DNA from: Pseudopithomyces maydicus
Lineage: Eukaryota; Ascomycota; Dothideomycetes; Pleosporales; Didymosphaeriaceae
Direction of reading: 5' to 3'
Length of the DNA stretch: 64,000 nt
Assembly: GCA_026873275.1 (NCBI GenBank)
Contig: JANTUC010000001.1
Span: 2,046,001-2,110,000 of the forward strand
Both the position numbers and the translations under genes were made by a program. Below, in pieces: positions 36,023-47,900 of this stretch; the first letter of the stretch is position 1; every line of letters starts with the position of its first letter. Below the pieces are notes generated by a model. The model had not been told where the DNA came from and did not search any database. It saw nothing but the letters and a program-made list of their open reading frames with translations.

Positions 36023-37662
36023 ATGGCTTCCGCCGTCGACATCATAACCTATGTCGGCATTCCTTTGGCTGTGCTGGGCGTCCTCCCGACGATTTATACG
36101 GCATGGAGATCCTTCTTGACGTTGCGCCAAATTACGCGAACGTTGCACAGCAACGGGGTCACTGCTATTACCCGCTCGGCACTCCTTTCTGGCATCGTGG
36201 AAGTGGAAATCCCGCGCCGTAGCATCATTCCGCTTGATCGCTCTGATCCGAAATATTTCGGCTTGAGAGAAAAGCCAAGTCGTCTCAAGGGTGGTACATG
36301 GACCACCTTCGAGTGGAAAGAGATGATAATTGGCGTCAAAAGTTATAGACTGCAATATCATGACGAACTAGTTCAGCCTCAGGCAGAGATCGATTTCGAA
36401 GCTTTGATTGCCTTCTTGTTGGATCGAGGAGCGGTGCCTAGCCAAGCAGGATGGGCTGATCTGAGAGGTGCAGGGCTGTGGACCGTGGCAGGTACTAGAC
36501 TGCTAGTTAGTCCAGACGGTGACGAGGAAGTGCTGAGTGTGGCTTTGAGCGACGACAGTGACGGCATCCTCAGTCTGAGTTTGAATTGGAACCAAGAGTG
36601 GGAAGGTAGAGGACGGGACAGTTTACCTCCTTACTGGGTCAGGCTCAATGCGCCGAACGGAGATGAAGATTTCTTGGGAAGAATCAGCGAGATTGAACAG
36701 GCTGCCAAGGCGGACGGTTCTGCTGAAGAGAAAAAAGAAGCATTCTTGGATGATGCCAGCGCCTCAAGCGAAGATCCGAAGCAACGTTCACCGATTCGCG
36801 CTAGAATCTCCACCAAAGGCATCCAGGAGTCATATCGTGAAGACGACATGAAGCACAAACTCCAGATACATCACTTGCTGCCCGCGCCGCCCTCCCAAAC
36901 CCCAGGTTCAGCCGCTGGTTTCTGGTTCTGCTGCGCGGCTACCGCTTTCCAAGCGCCTCAAGGCGGCCTTTGGTCATTCTCTATCCCCCAGGAGATCCTC
37001 GCCTTGTCGCGGCATTCCACCGTACCATGTGGGGTCATGGTCCTTCTCGGAATCATGACCGACGATGATGTGCCTGCATGGCGCACCCCTCACGATGACA
37101 ACGCCGAGCATCTCGAAAGACAGCTCAAGGCGCAGGCCCAGAGTCGCGCCATCCTAGAGGAGGGGAGACTCCCCCAGCCCAAAGAGACATGGCCAGGAAA
37201 AACAGGATGGAAAGAGAGGCCATGGAATTCCACAACGACTTTAGGCGACGGATGTTGGCTCAGGAACAGAAGAAAGAGGCGCAGTTGCTGGAGGGCATTC
37301 AAAGCCAGAAGCTGCCCATCGGGATCGTTGCGAGTGCCAATCTCAAGTTCCTCAAGCAGCGCCTTCGCCTGAGCACGGTACCTTCGCTGTCTGCCGTCGT
37401 CGAGCATACATTGTATGGTATGATTCAGGATCCGTCTTTCGCACAGCGCATCGGGATCATGCTCGATCTGTGGAAGAATTGGGCACAGTCGGGTGGCATG
37501 ACCAAAAGCCACTATTTATCTGTGAAGGAAGACCAGGTCACGTTTGCGCTGGCCAGCTGTTTTCTGGCTGTCATTCGTGACATGGTTAGTGAACCTTCAG
37601 GGAGTGTGGTAGGTGATCTGCAAGAGTGCTTGAGGATATGGAGGAAAGTAAGGCTTGGGTGA
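36023..37662 (+). CDS. Fungal membrane-anchored hypothetical protein with one frame break
   Basis: The ATG at 36023 starts a hydrophobic segment (DIITYVGIPLAVLGVLPTIY, about residues 5-24) that is probably a membrane anchor. The frame continues through a globular Trp-rich region (TWTTFEWKEMIIG, WADLRGAGLWTVAG, GILSLSLNWNQEWEG), then an acidic stretch. It reaches EEGRLPQPKE at about residue 390. From there the conserved-looking sequence (ARKNRMEREAMEFHNDFRRR, then LEGIQSQKLPIGIV) lies in the -1 frame and runs to a stop at 37660-37662. The break coincides with the run of five C at 37171-37175. Total length would be about 546 residues. I do not recognise the family or a function. The gene is convergent with the two-helix membrane protein gene, 195 bases away. 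Confidence 0.75.
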
Positions 37663-37857
37663 GCTTATGCGATTTATGGGTAAAAGACGACACTTCAAGA
37701 TATTATACGATACGTGATTGCGATGATATAATAATACCCCTGTATACTACTTTAAGTACATGTTCTCGTGTTTCTCGAATAACTTCATCTTTGCACACTT
37801 GTATACCGCTATACGTGACAGACATGGCGTGAATAGAAACTACACATATCAAACAGA

Positions 37858-38670
37858 CTATATCGCAGGCCGTTCTGTCCTGGGCCGCGGAGCCTTCACT
37901 GTTGTGCTGCCGCGCTGACCAGACATACTCAACCTACTAGTCTTTTCCGTCTCCATCCAGTTTTGCCTCCTCGCATCTCTACCATCATATCCAGCCGTGA
38001 ACCTATCAGAAACCGCCCCTAGCATCCTGCTCATTCTTTTCTCCTTAATAGGAGGCGGCGGCTCCGGTTCATCCGGCGGCGTGACAACGATCTGAATCTG
38101 TTCGCTCATATCTTGGAGGTCCTGATATCGCAACTCGGTGAGCGGCTTCTGTTCTAATGGAACTTGATCTGGAGGATCAGCTGCGACACCGACCTGCCGC
38201 TGGTTCGCTTTCTTTCGCTTTGCGATCTTCTTCTTGAGACACCAGAATACGTAGTAGATGACCGATATAAGGAAGCCTAGGATGGTACCGCAAGGTCCAA
38301 CACCGATCATGCAGAGCATAACCCAAAGCATGCGGCCTCTTAGCTGCTTTTGGCCGTGTCCGGTACCTTTGGCAATGTGCTCCCATAGATGCATCTGCCA
38401 CCGGAACGAGAAATAGGCTAGTATGCTGATGGGTATAACGATTGCGAGGACGATCTTGCGTGTCCTGATAATGTTGTTCTTCTCGATTTGTTCACCTGTT
38501 AGCCGAGTGGAGGGTGCCGCGGGGATTATGGAGCGGTAAAGGGTATGTAGAGAGCAAAAGATACAGTGGGGTTTATGACCGCTGTGGCCTATGGGCAGGG
38601 TGTCTGGAATAACCTCATGCTTTTGTTCGCAAATCGTGCAGTCGAATGTTTGAGAGCTGTCGTGGGGCAT
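37858..38670 (-). CDS. Two-helix membrane protein with N-terminal Cys pairs
   Basis: Single exon, 270 residues. The in-frame ATG at 38670 (MPHDSSQTFDC) is preferred over the upstream Met at 38808 because it starts the conserved-looking part. The N-terminus has two CxxC pairs (CTIC and CIFC) separated by about 26 residues with His residues between, possibly a small zinc ribbon. Two hydrophobic segments follow (IVLAIVIPISILAYFSF and MLWVMLCMIGVGPCGTILGF onward). A basic stretch (KKKIAKRKKANQR) and a Pro-rich cytosolic tail end the protein. It was not recognised as a named family. A zinc-binding, membrane-anchored role is inferred only from this layout. Confidence 0.78.
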   Translation of the reverse strand: MPHDSSQTFDCTICEQKHEVIPDTLPIGHSGHKPHCIFCSLHTLYRSIIPAAPSTRLTGEQIEKNNIIRTRKIVLAIVIPISILAYFSFRWQMHLWEHIAKGTGHGQKQLRGRMLWVMLCMIGVGPCGTILGFLISVIYYVFWCLKKKIAKRKKANQRQVGVAADPPDQVPLEQKPLTELRYQDLQDMSEQIQIVVTPPDEPEPPPPIKEKRMSRMLGAVSDRFTAGYDGRDARRQNWMETEKTSRLSMSGQRGSTTVKAPRPRTERPAI

Positions 38671-39394
38671 CTTTGCCAAAGTAGACAGTAGACATCTTTG
38701 AGAGAAGGTAACGGTAGGACAGTTAAAGAGCTGTGAAAGCGATGGATATAAGAACAGTAGTGTGTGATGACGACTGTGAAGTGGATTTCTACCCGGTCCT
38801 TCAAGCAAGGTAACATGCGCTTCACAACACTATCTTGTTAGCAACAACTCATTCTTCCAAGTTGCCTCATCCCACTATTCAAATCCATATGATTCATGTT
38901 TGTGGACTGAGAGTTCGACGAGGAATAAACACCGAAGAGCCCATAACACAGCGAACAGTTCCCAGGATGCCTCAAATATAGTCAGAAAGCGGATTTCAGC
39001 ATCGCTTGACTCTGTATTTCCAAGTTTATTTGCACTTTGGCAGTCCTGATAAGTTAATCTTATGGGTAAGAGACCTTCGTATTGACACCAGGTAATTGCC
39101 ACACGTGCCCTTAAAGATACTGGTATACGGCCCCTTTCATATATGATTGACGCGGAAAGAACCTCACTTGTGTAGAAAAAGGAATCTTATGCGTCCCTCA
39201 TCTTAACTATGCCTGTGACTCCACCTAGAACCAGGATAATAGAAACAATTATCAATAATCGAAAGTCCTACATTCCGGACTCAACCACAGCAAAAAGGTT
39301 CATGTTACAAGTTGATTCATACATTCATGCACGCACTAACGCCTATGCTAACCTTCTCCACCCAGATAGACGGATAAAATAAAAAGAAAAACCT
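38671..39394. other. Intergenic
   Basis: Upstream of the two-helix membrane protein gene and downstream of the small minus-strand gene. No gene or repeat seen. Confidence 0.5.
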
Positions 39395-40329
39395 TTAATG
39401 CGAATTGTACTTCTCCAGCGCCGCGGCTATCGCCTCAACCAACGCATTCAAACTCCCCATGACCACCTTCTTGTGCTCAATCTTCTTTCCATTGTAGTAC
39501 ACCATGATGCCGCCTCCGCCATCGCTTAGCCTCTGCGAGGTGCGGTAGAACCGCACCTGGTTCTTGTTGGCGGCGTCTTCGCTGTTGAAATGAATGTAAT
39601 CAGCACCGGCTTTGGGAACAAAACAACCTTACAAGAAAGGGAAACTGAAGGATAAGACGGTTTTTTTGGATTTGAACACGTAGGGAGAAATGAAGGAAGA
39701 AACTTACAATTGCTTGTACAGATTATTCTCAATATCAGCAGACTCCTGAGGATCCGCGATATCGACGTGGATGTGCACGACGTTGACGCCGTCTTGGTCG
39801 ACGTAGCGGGCGTGCTGGCCCATGCTGAAGATGTATGTTAGCGTGGTCCGAGGTCAATGGTGCGTCCCCTTCCATATCGGCCTTGACGTCAATATCGATG
39901 TGTATACCCTTCTGCATCTCTTCTCGGGAAGCTAACAGAAGCAAAGAATAAACAGGGAGACCAACGTATCGATTGTTTTCCACCCCGGAGTCGACATCTT
40001 GTATGTTTATCTCTGCTAATTCCAATATATGCTCTTTCTCACTCGTCTCTCGATTCGATTTCCCAGAAATCTCAGGCAGCAAAAGCGAAGAAAAGAAACC
40101 CGTATATGTATAAAATATAAATGTATGAGCGTTGCAACGTATAAACGTATAAATGTATCTTTCACGACGTATGTGAAAGAACCAACATGCTCCAAAGTCA
40201 TTCCAGCTTTTTAATCCACCCACCAACTGACCTCACCTCACCCAGCTCATTCCTGTCCAACACATCGACGGTGACGTCGGCGCGCGCCCTCGACCTCCAC
40301 CGCCTCCCACACATTCCCGGTCCGTCCAT
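39395..40329 (-). CDS. Small unrecognised protein (about 128 residues)
   Basis: Proposed exons on the minus strand are 40237-40329, 39708-39814 and 39395-39581. The last two are well supported: GTAAGT donor, CAACAG acceptor and a continuous frame through EDAANKNQVRFYRTSQRL, GGGGIMVYYNGKKIEHKKVV and a final EKYNSH. The first exon (ending ADVTVDVLDRNELGE) joins in frame to HARYVDQDGVNVVHIHVDI across a 422-nt intron, unusually long for this window. An alternative is a start at 39823 (MGQHARYVDQDG) with no first exon. The compact alternating beta/alpha pattern suggests a small soluble domain. No signal peptide or known motif is present. Function is unknown. Confidence 0.6.
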
Positions 40330-41500
40330 CCCGCACCGCCCAATCAGACGGGCGCGGACCCGCCTCCCGGACCCTCTTACGCGAGAAGAGGGACCCACGC
40401 CCCTCCGTCCCCGACGTAACTGCTTCATGTGGTGATTTCCCTGTTTTTTTCTTCTTGGTTTTGGTTCTGCTTTACACACAGTCGTGGGAATTCCCGTTTT
40501 GGGGTGGCTAGTTGGCTGGGTGCGAGATGGGGAGGGGGTGGGGGTGGTGCTCGGGATCGGGATGGGAGGATGGTTGTGACTGTGGATACCTGATCGGAGT
40601 GCGTGGGTAGTGCGTAGTTGTGTGTGTATGTGTTAAGGGGTTGGGGTGTATCCCAGTGTGTGATACGACTGAGCACCATACGGACGACTTTACATCAACG
40701 TTTTCTTTCATTTTTTTTCCGGTTCTGGAATCACTGCAGCTACCAGCTAGCCAATCCGTTAGCCACCCAGCTCCCAGCTATCCAACATCCTTCTCTCTCT
40801 GCCCCTCTCATCTCCTCCTCCTCCTCTCTCCAAGCAAAGCCGCTCCTTGTTAGAAAATCCAAGCCCGAGCTCGAACACAGCAGTCAATGTCTGCGAAGGT
40901 TTTTTGTCTAATGCCCGATGGAAATAGGGATGCCGATTGAACGAAAATCAAAGGAGGAAAGCACAAAAGAAGATGGAAAAGAGAAAAAAAGGGATATACA
41001 AGGTCCCCAAAGGAACGAAAAAAAAACGCATAGCAGCAGAACGCGCGCATGCTGGAAAGAAGGAAAAAAAATCAAAGGGGATATCAAGGTAAAACAAATG
41101 TAGAAGGTATAAGAACCAATGAAAAGTAGGTAAAGAAAAAAGGGTCAGAGGGTGAGGCCCAGAGAGCGAGCGGTTCCAGGCTGGCTGAGGGGATCGAAGA
41201 GGATACCTTTCGTGGAGCTGGCTCGTGGGATCATTCTTCCAGTTGTGCGTGTGTTCGTCCTGCCTGCAGCCCATGGTATCTGATCATGTCCCGTTCCGTC
41301 CCTCCCAAGCCTGCCCATACCGATCCGCCGTGACCTGACCTCCTCTTTCATAGCATACTTAGAACTCAAGGAAACACGATAGCCCGTTAGGGAGCGCGAT
41401 AGTGGTGATACAAATTTCGACCGCTGGGATCGATCGGCTCGAAAGTGAAGTGGTCGAGCACGTGAGACAAAGTGTTCTATCCGTGAGACATCACTAGCGA
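40330..41500. other. Promoter region with long purine/pyrimidine tracts
   Basis: Upstream of the small minus-strand gene and downstream of the kinase. On the plus strand, 40918-41120 is strongly purine-rich and 40790-40830 is CT-rich with cctcct repeats. Read from the minus strand, the purine tract is a CT-rich block of the kind found in fungal promoters. No open frame looks coding. Confidence 0.5.
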
Positions 41501-43637
41501 TTACCTCACGTTGAGATCGGGGGTGACCGTCTCTGCCTCTTCATCTTCGATCCTGTGTCTAATGCCACCCTCCACCTGAATGCCGTTCTGCACCCACTCG
41601 GTGGCCTCAATGTCCTCAAGGCTCTTACGTCCACGTGTGACTTTCTTCAGGAGACCTTCAACGCATGACCTAGCGCCTTCCCAGCCCTTCCCCTTTTCGG
41701 GGTCCCACTCGCCACCATCATCGCCGAACCGGATCCACATCCAGTCGCAGCGTGCGATACGGTGAGCAGGTCTACTACGGGCTGGTTTACCTGGCGGAGA
41801 GTCGAACGGCAAGCGGCCTTCCATGAGTGCGTAGAGGAGAACACCCAGGGCCCAGGCGTCAGTTTGACGTCCATCGTAGGGCTGGCCAAGGAGGATTTCC
41901 GGAGCAGCATAATCTTCACTGCCGCAGCGGGTAGTCAAAAGAGGCGATTCAGGTGGAGCAGGAATACGGCGCGAGAGACCCAGATCCGTAAGCGTCGCAA
42001 TGGGATACGGATGTGAGCGTGGGTTCTTGAGTAAAGGCACTGTGGACACTGGAATATTGAGGAGAACGTCTGTCACGGTTAGCAAAGGGTTGCTCTGGGC
42101 TGGCCAAACGGGTCCATGTACTTTCTAACTTGATGTCGCGATGCACAATCAGCTTGTTATGCAGATATCGAGTGGCACTGACCATCTCGGCGAAGATGCG
42201 TTGGACGAGGTCGGCGCCGAGCAGGCCGCGACTCCCGCTGGCTACATCGAACAAATCACCACCAGGGCAATAGGTAAGGACGAGCATGGCCTGAGTAGCA
42301 CCGTTGTCGAATGCTCTCAGACGGACAAGGGAAGGATGCGAGACGGAGCGGAGCATCTCGACTTCCCGCTTGAGGCTCAGTTCTACGCGTTCCTCGTCGG
42401 CACCCCCAGCAGGGCCGTGTTCGACGATCTTGATAGCGACCAGCTTGCGTGGGTCGAGCGTGTTCTCGTCGAGCGGATCCCTGGCCGGGCGCTTTTCGCT
42501 CGTAGCCAGCCATACTTTGCTGAAAGTGCCCTGGCCAAGCTGTCGGACTGGTCGCCAGAGCTTCTTCGCCATCTGGGGCCCCTGTCTCACAGCAATGTAG
42601 TCGATCTTGTCGTCCTCGGCGCTCTCTTCCTCCTCGCTTTCGGTGACGCTGCGGTTGCTAGCCGGGGGCGTGGGCAGACCAGCCGGGACCGTGGCAGAGA
42701 CCAGGCCTCGCTGGGCGGCCAGATAGGTCTCGCGGTGGAGCTGGGCCTCGAAGGCGGGCGGGTTGTGGTGAAAGGCCTCGGGTGCCAGGTTCGAGATGGT
42801 GACATGGCGCGAGCCGATGTTGTGCATGGCGTCGGGTCTGAACTCGCTCAGGCTCCTGTTCCTCTCGTGGGCGGCCTGCTCGGCGCGGTGCTGGGTCTGC
42901 ATGCAGGCATCGACGGCCTGGGCGCCGGCGGTCTTGAGCTTCTGGTAGCCCTTCTTCTTCAGCGAGGGCGAGGGCGAGAGGGTGGCGCCGCGGGCGAACA
43001 TGGCGAACGAGTCGTCGCGGGAGCCGCCCGAAGCACCCCGAGAGCGCGGGCGGAAGGAGACGCCGCCGCGGGTCCACGAGCCCGGCGAGTCGGTCATGGC
43101 CAGCGGCGAGGGCAGCGGGGTCAGGTCGACCAGGGCGTTGAGGGCGGGCGACGAGAGGGCAGAGGCGGGCGACAGCGAGCCGGCCATGCTCCCCGCCGAA
43201 AAGGTGCTGCGCAGGTACCCGTCCTGGATCTGGATGGGTGCCGTGGCCGAGTGCCGCAGGGCGGGCTCGCCGCCGTCGTCGTTGTCGGCGCTCCCGCTCG
43301 GGTGGTAGCCAGCAGCGGCCATGGGGGTGAGGTCCGTGTTGAGAGATAGGCCGGCCTGGGAGGGGTTGCGGATGTGGAAGCGTGGGAGGGCGGGATCGGT
43401 GGGGTCGGCCGTGGTGAGGTTGGGGAGGCGGGCGTGGGCGTGGGCGTGGGCGTGGGCGTGGGCGTTCAGATGGCTCGCCAGGGCATTCGCACCGCCGGCT
43501 GCTGGGGCCGCGAACGAGGTGCTGCTGGTCGGGGGCGTGTTCGTGTGTTGGAGGCTGCCCGGGATGCGTGGAGGCGTCGAAGGGGCTGCGGGCGCGCCCC
43601 GGGGGATCATGGCGGACGCAGTGCCGCCCTCAGTCAT
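41501..43637 (-). CDS. Serine/threonine protein kinase with long disordered N-terminus
   Basis: Exons 42122-43637 and 41501-42069 on the minus strand give 694 residues. Residues 1-350 are low complexity, with an Ala-His run at 59-69 from a hexanucleotide repeat. The kinase domain starts at about 360: Gly loop LGQGTFSKVW (367-376), Lys403 in VAIKIVE, catalytic loop HRDIKLEN (499-506, split by the intron), metal motif DLG (534-536) in place of the usual DFG, activation segment CGSEDYAAPEILLG and DAWALGVLLYALMEGRLPF. All essential Lys and Asp residues are present, so it should be active. The layout resembles fungal CAMK-like or Prr/Npr-type kinases, but I cannot assign an orthologue. Confidence 0.9.
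43430..43466. repeat. Hexanucleotide repeat, six copies of gcgtgg
   Basis: In-frame hexamer array near the 5' end of the kinase gene, encoding the alternating Ala-His run on the minus strand. Such arrays vary in copy number between strains. Confidence 0.85.
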
Positions 43638-44913
43638 CCTCGCAGTGTTGATGGAGTGATGCGCACCGTCGTGTTTCGCTCACCGCGTGCGCGGTCCTGT
43701 GGCGCAAGGCCTCGACTCTTTAGGCAAGGCGCTCGAGGCACTCCCGCCCCAGCTGCTCTAGAGCCTGCTAGGTTATCTGGATGTCGATAGACTGTAGATA
43801 GACTGCTGATAGACTGTAGATAGCCCAGAGACATTCAATTGCTCCCCAGCCAGCGAGTACTACACGCCCGGCACATGGCCCATTGCCTCGTCCAGACCCG
43901 CTGGGCGACGCCCCATCCCCTGGGCCGCCCTGTCCTCGGCCTGCCTCCCTTCCCATCCTCGACCCGTTCTGGGCCTATAGGACCTCGCTGTTTGGCCACG
44001 ACTTATTTCGGGCGCTAGACCGACTCGCAAGGGTCGCAGATTATGCAGGTCACATCTCACCTCGCCCTGGCCCGCCTACCGCATCCACGCGGCATCCCAG
44101 GCACTCCCGACTGCTATATATACCCTACACCGTTAGCACACAAACATCACTTGCTGACCGCCGCTCATGTGCACATCGTTACTGGACCTTCATACGTCAT
44201 CCCATTAGTGGCCGTCAGATCGAGGTTACCCCGGATATCCGTGCCCTCCGCTACGGTGAGTAGCTTACGCCAAGTAGCTCCGCCCTCTCTGCTCTGGCCA
44301 ACGCTACCGTCGTAGTGTCATGACTCCAGAAGAGAAACCCGTGAGAGGGAGGATGTCCACCCCAATGATCCAGAATGCCAACCGGCCAACCAATCCCATA
44401 TCCATCTCCAATATCATACATTCAATGGGCAAATCCAACTACAACCGGTCCTGTGCCTCTCCCCAACCATCAGACATGTCTCTACACTGTCATCTTATTA
44501 GCCTTGCTCGATGACTCATCACGTGGAGCTAACTTACCACACATGCATTGAGATCGAGCCCGTGTCAAAAGATTACACTAGTCCAGTCCATGTTCTTGCC
44601 GCACTGTTCAGTGCACCATATCATATCGAGCTCCTCACTCCTGTGACTCCGACTGACGACCGAACGGATTCGCCGAATCGTACGTTGGGGGGTATTGGCG
44701 GAGCGGCTGCTGGGGCGCTCCCGCACCGGATCCTGGAGCATGGTACGAACTCCTGGACTCGCGATTGTCCGCGGCAGCGCGTTGAGCCCGAGACAGCGGG
44801 GAGTCGAGAAGGTGCGAAGGAACTGCCAGCAGCGCGGTAGATTGGAAAGGGTCGCTACGGTCGTAGAGGCTAGGAGAGTTGGGCCGCGAACGCGACTCGG
44901 AGACAACGGGCGC
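43638..44913. other. Intergenic, kinase promoter; possible small frame
   Basis: The first 300 bases hold the kinase promoter and a short imperfect repeat of tagactg/tagatag near 43780-43825. A minus-strand frame at 44565-44906 has an Arg/Ser/Thr-rich start like a mitochondrial presequence, but it begins only 8 bases after the neighbouring stop codon and has no recognisable body, so I do not call it a gene. Confidence 0.45.
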
Positions 44914-47900
44914 CTAGTTATTCAAGTCAGCCAATGTATACGATAAATAAAACAAGCAGATAGGAGGGTCACGAACCTGTTCAGGGCGCGGAGGTCGACG
45001 AGGCGAAACATAGATAGGAGGGTCACGAACCTGTTCAGGGCGTGGAGGGCGACGAAGCGGAACATGTCGCTCAGCTAACATTCGCCGGGATGACACTTGA
45101 AGAGCCGCCACGCTCAGCTCCATACCATGAAGACGCTGCTCCAGGTCATCCATCCTCGCGGTCTGGTCTTGCATGGTATCGATGACTTCGCTCCCGATAT
45201 AGGAACCCAATTCGTCAAGGGACTGTTGTATGTGGTGAACCTGTGTATTCCGAGACTGCATCTGTTCGCTCAACGAAGTGACAAGAGACTTGATATCTTT
45301 GATCTGCTCATCGACCGTAGCCTTCATTTCCTCGTGCTTAGCGCTCACAAGGTGTGCAGACTCATCCTGCTTCTTCGTCACCTGGTCAAGCGTCGACAAG
45401 ACAACGAGATCTATGTGCTCATGCATTTTTTGGATATGCGCAGAAACCGATGTTTCACCCTCATGAGCGGGCCTAGGCATCCATTGGGACGAGGATCCAG
45501 GGTATGGCTGGCCTGTCAAGGTACCTTGCATGCCCATGTTCCGCGATGGAGTCGAAAAAGTGCTCGATCGCTGAAGACCTGTCGGATTGAGCCGAGCGGA
45601 AGACTGCCCAGTCCTAAGGCTACCGCTGCCAGGATTCCAAACCGGTGCACTCGAGGGGCCTGGAGTCTGAAACTGCGAACGAGGATTCTGGACTGGTGCG
45701 CTTGCAGGGACAGGAGGTACGACTCGGAAACCAGCCATCACGCGTGCGATGTGGTCAGCGTCACCGACACGCTCTTGGTACGTCTGATATTGGGTGCGCT
45801 GCTGATCTTGCTGGAGTTGCTGGAGTTGCTGGACATGCTTGACACGCGGTGAAATGTTGTGGATGCGCCTGAATTCCTGAACTTCTTCAGACTGCGGGTC
45901 AATATCGTCCAATTCACCGCAGAAGGTAATTGGAATGAAACCGAATTCCGTTGGGGGTGCTGGCCTATCCGATCCACGAGTGTTGGAGCGCCTCAGCTGG
46001 TCGGTCTAAGGTACATAATTAGCTAAGAACAACAAATGAAGTAGGTGTAAGATCCATGAAGTGTACTTACCTGCTCTAATGAACGGGTGACAGTTTCATT
46101 GACTATAGCGCCTGGATGCATATCTCCAGCCATCGACGTGAGTTGAGATCCAGGTTTGACAGGGTCACGAGCCGTAGCCTCTGGGGGTATATTCAAAGTC
46201 GGCTTGAGTTCAGGTGGTGGGTTCACAAAGTCCCGAACTGCAACCGTTGGATGCGTAGACGAAGTTGGATTGAGTGGAGCAGGGTCGACGGGCTCGCGAA
46301 CTGCAGCCTGAGGAGGTACATAAACAGTCGGCTTGAGCAACTCCATCACGGGTGCGGCAGGCTCAACTGTGCGCCAGTCGTCAGGAGGGCCCAAGTAAGT
46401 ACCTCGTACAATGCGGGGTGGAGGGCCGGGGAATAGCATTTTATAAAAACTACTGTCAGATGATAGCCCGCTAAGACGCTCAACAGTGGCATGTGCCGAG
46501 TCGATAGATAGACCTTCGACAAGGCTTGCTCTAGCTGTGAGAACTGTTTCTTGGAGATCACTCAAGTTCTCATCATCATCATTTGCTCGCGGGGAAGATC
46601 CTCGCGGGGAAGACTCAAGACTGAAGACCGAAGGCGGACGTACCTTCATGCCCATGTCGGTAAAGTCCTCTGGCTTGTGGTCTGGAACCGGTGGTGTCAA
46701 GAGCTCCAATATACCAGGTTCGAAATAGTCCTCCATGGCCTTTTTCTTCTTGGGAGACGTCGACTCCTTCTTCGGAGTAACCAAAGTGACCGATTTCTGC
46801 ACAGAATCCGACTTCTTCACAGAAGCTGACTTCATCACGGAACTCGACTGACCTGCAGTAACGGATGGCGACTTCTCTGCAGAAACGAATGGGGACTTCT
46901 CTGTAGCAACAAATGTCGACTTCTCTGCAGCAACGAACGAAGACTGCTCTGTAGCAACAAATGGCGACTTCTCTGCAGCAATGAATGAAGACTTCTTTGG
47001 AGAAACAGATGAAGACTTCTTTGTAGCAACGAATGTCGACTTCTCTGTAGCAACGAATGATGGCTTCTCTGCAGCAACAAATGGTGACTTGTCTGCAGCA
47101 ACAAATGGTGACTTGTCTGCAGCAACAAATGGTGACTTGTCTGCAGCAACAAATGGTGACTTGTCTGCAGCAACGAATGAAGACTTCTCTGCAGCAACAA
47201 ATGGTGACTTCTTTGGAGAAACAGATGAAGACTTCTCTGTGGCAATGAATGGTGGCTTCTCTGTAGGAACAAATGGTGACTTCTTTGGAGAAACAAATGA
47301 AGACTTCTCCGCAGCAACAAATGATGACTTCTTTGGAGAAATAGATGAAGACTTCTCTGTGGCAACAAATGGTGACTTCTCTGTAGCAACGAATGGAAGC
47401 GAGTCTTTGCGAGGAGGCAAGGGTGGGACCTCTGGCTCTTCGGCACCTGTCAGAGCCCTCAAGGTCTTCAGGTGGGAGAAGACAGGCGGATAGGTTGGCG
47501 GACTCCTACGGCGAGCGCGCGACAAAGGCGGAGACTTGTCACTCTTGAGGCTACGTCGAGTACCGTGTGGAGGGCTACGTCGAGAACCGTGTGGAGGGCT
47601 ATGTCGAGGGTCGTATGGAGGGCTACGTCGAGCACCGCGTGGAGGGCTACGTCGAGAGGCGTGGGGATCATTCTGGCTGAACAGCTGGGTTGGCAGACTC
47701 TTCGAGGTCTCCGAACGCGGTGCGGTTGCACTTGACTTGATGCTAGCCAAAATTTGGTGTTTCTTGCTCTTTGCGGGTGGAGTAACTCCCAAAAACTTAG
47801 ACGCTTTGAACTTCATAGGCGGAGTCGGGAGCTTGGGAGCAGAGCGAGATGTGAATGGAATGTTCATACCGAAGATCTTCTTCTTGGGGCTCTTGGACGC

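Noticed and set aside
42141..43349. 402-codon open frame on the plus strand
   Set aside because: It lies antisense to the well-supported kinase gene in GC-rich DNA; its translation is Gly/Arg/Val-rich without domain features.
46835..47446. 203-codon minus-strand frame of Leu/Gln/Arg/His repeats
   Set aside because: An alternative frame of the same array; the chosen frame continues into flanking exons with matching splice phases.
46981..47493. 170-codon plus-strand frame with NGDLSAAT-type repeats
   Set aside because: It is the antisense reading of the 24-bp array, open only because the period is a multiple of three without stops.
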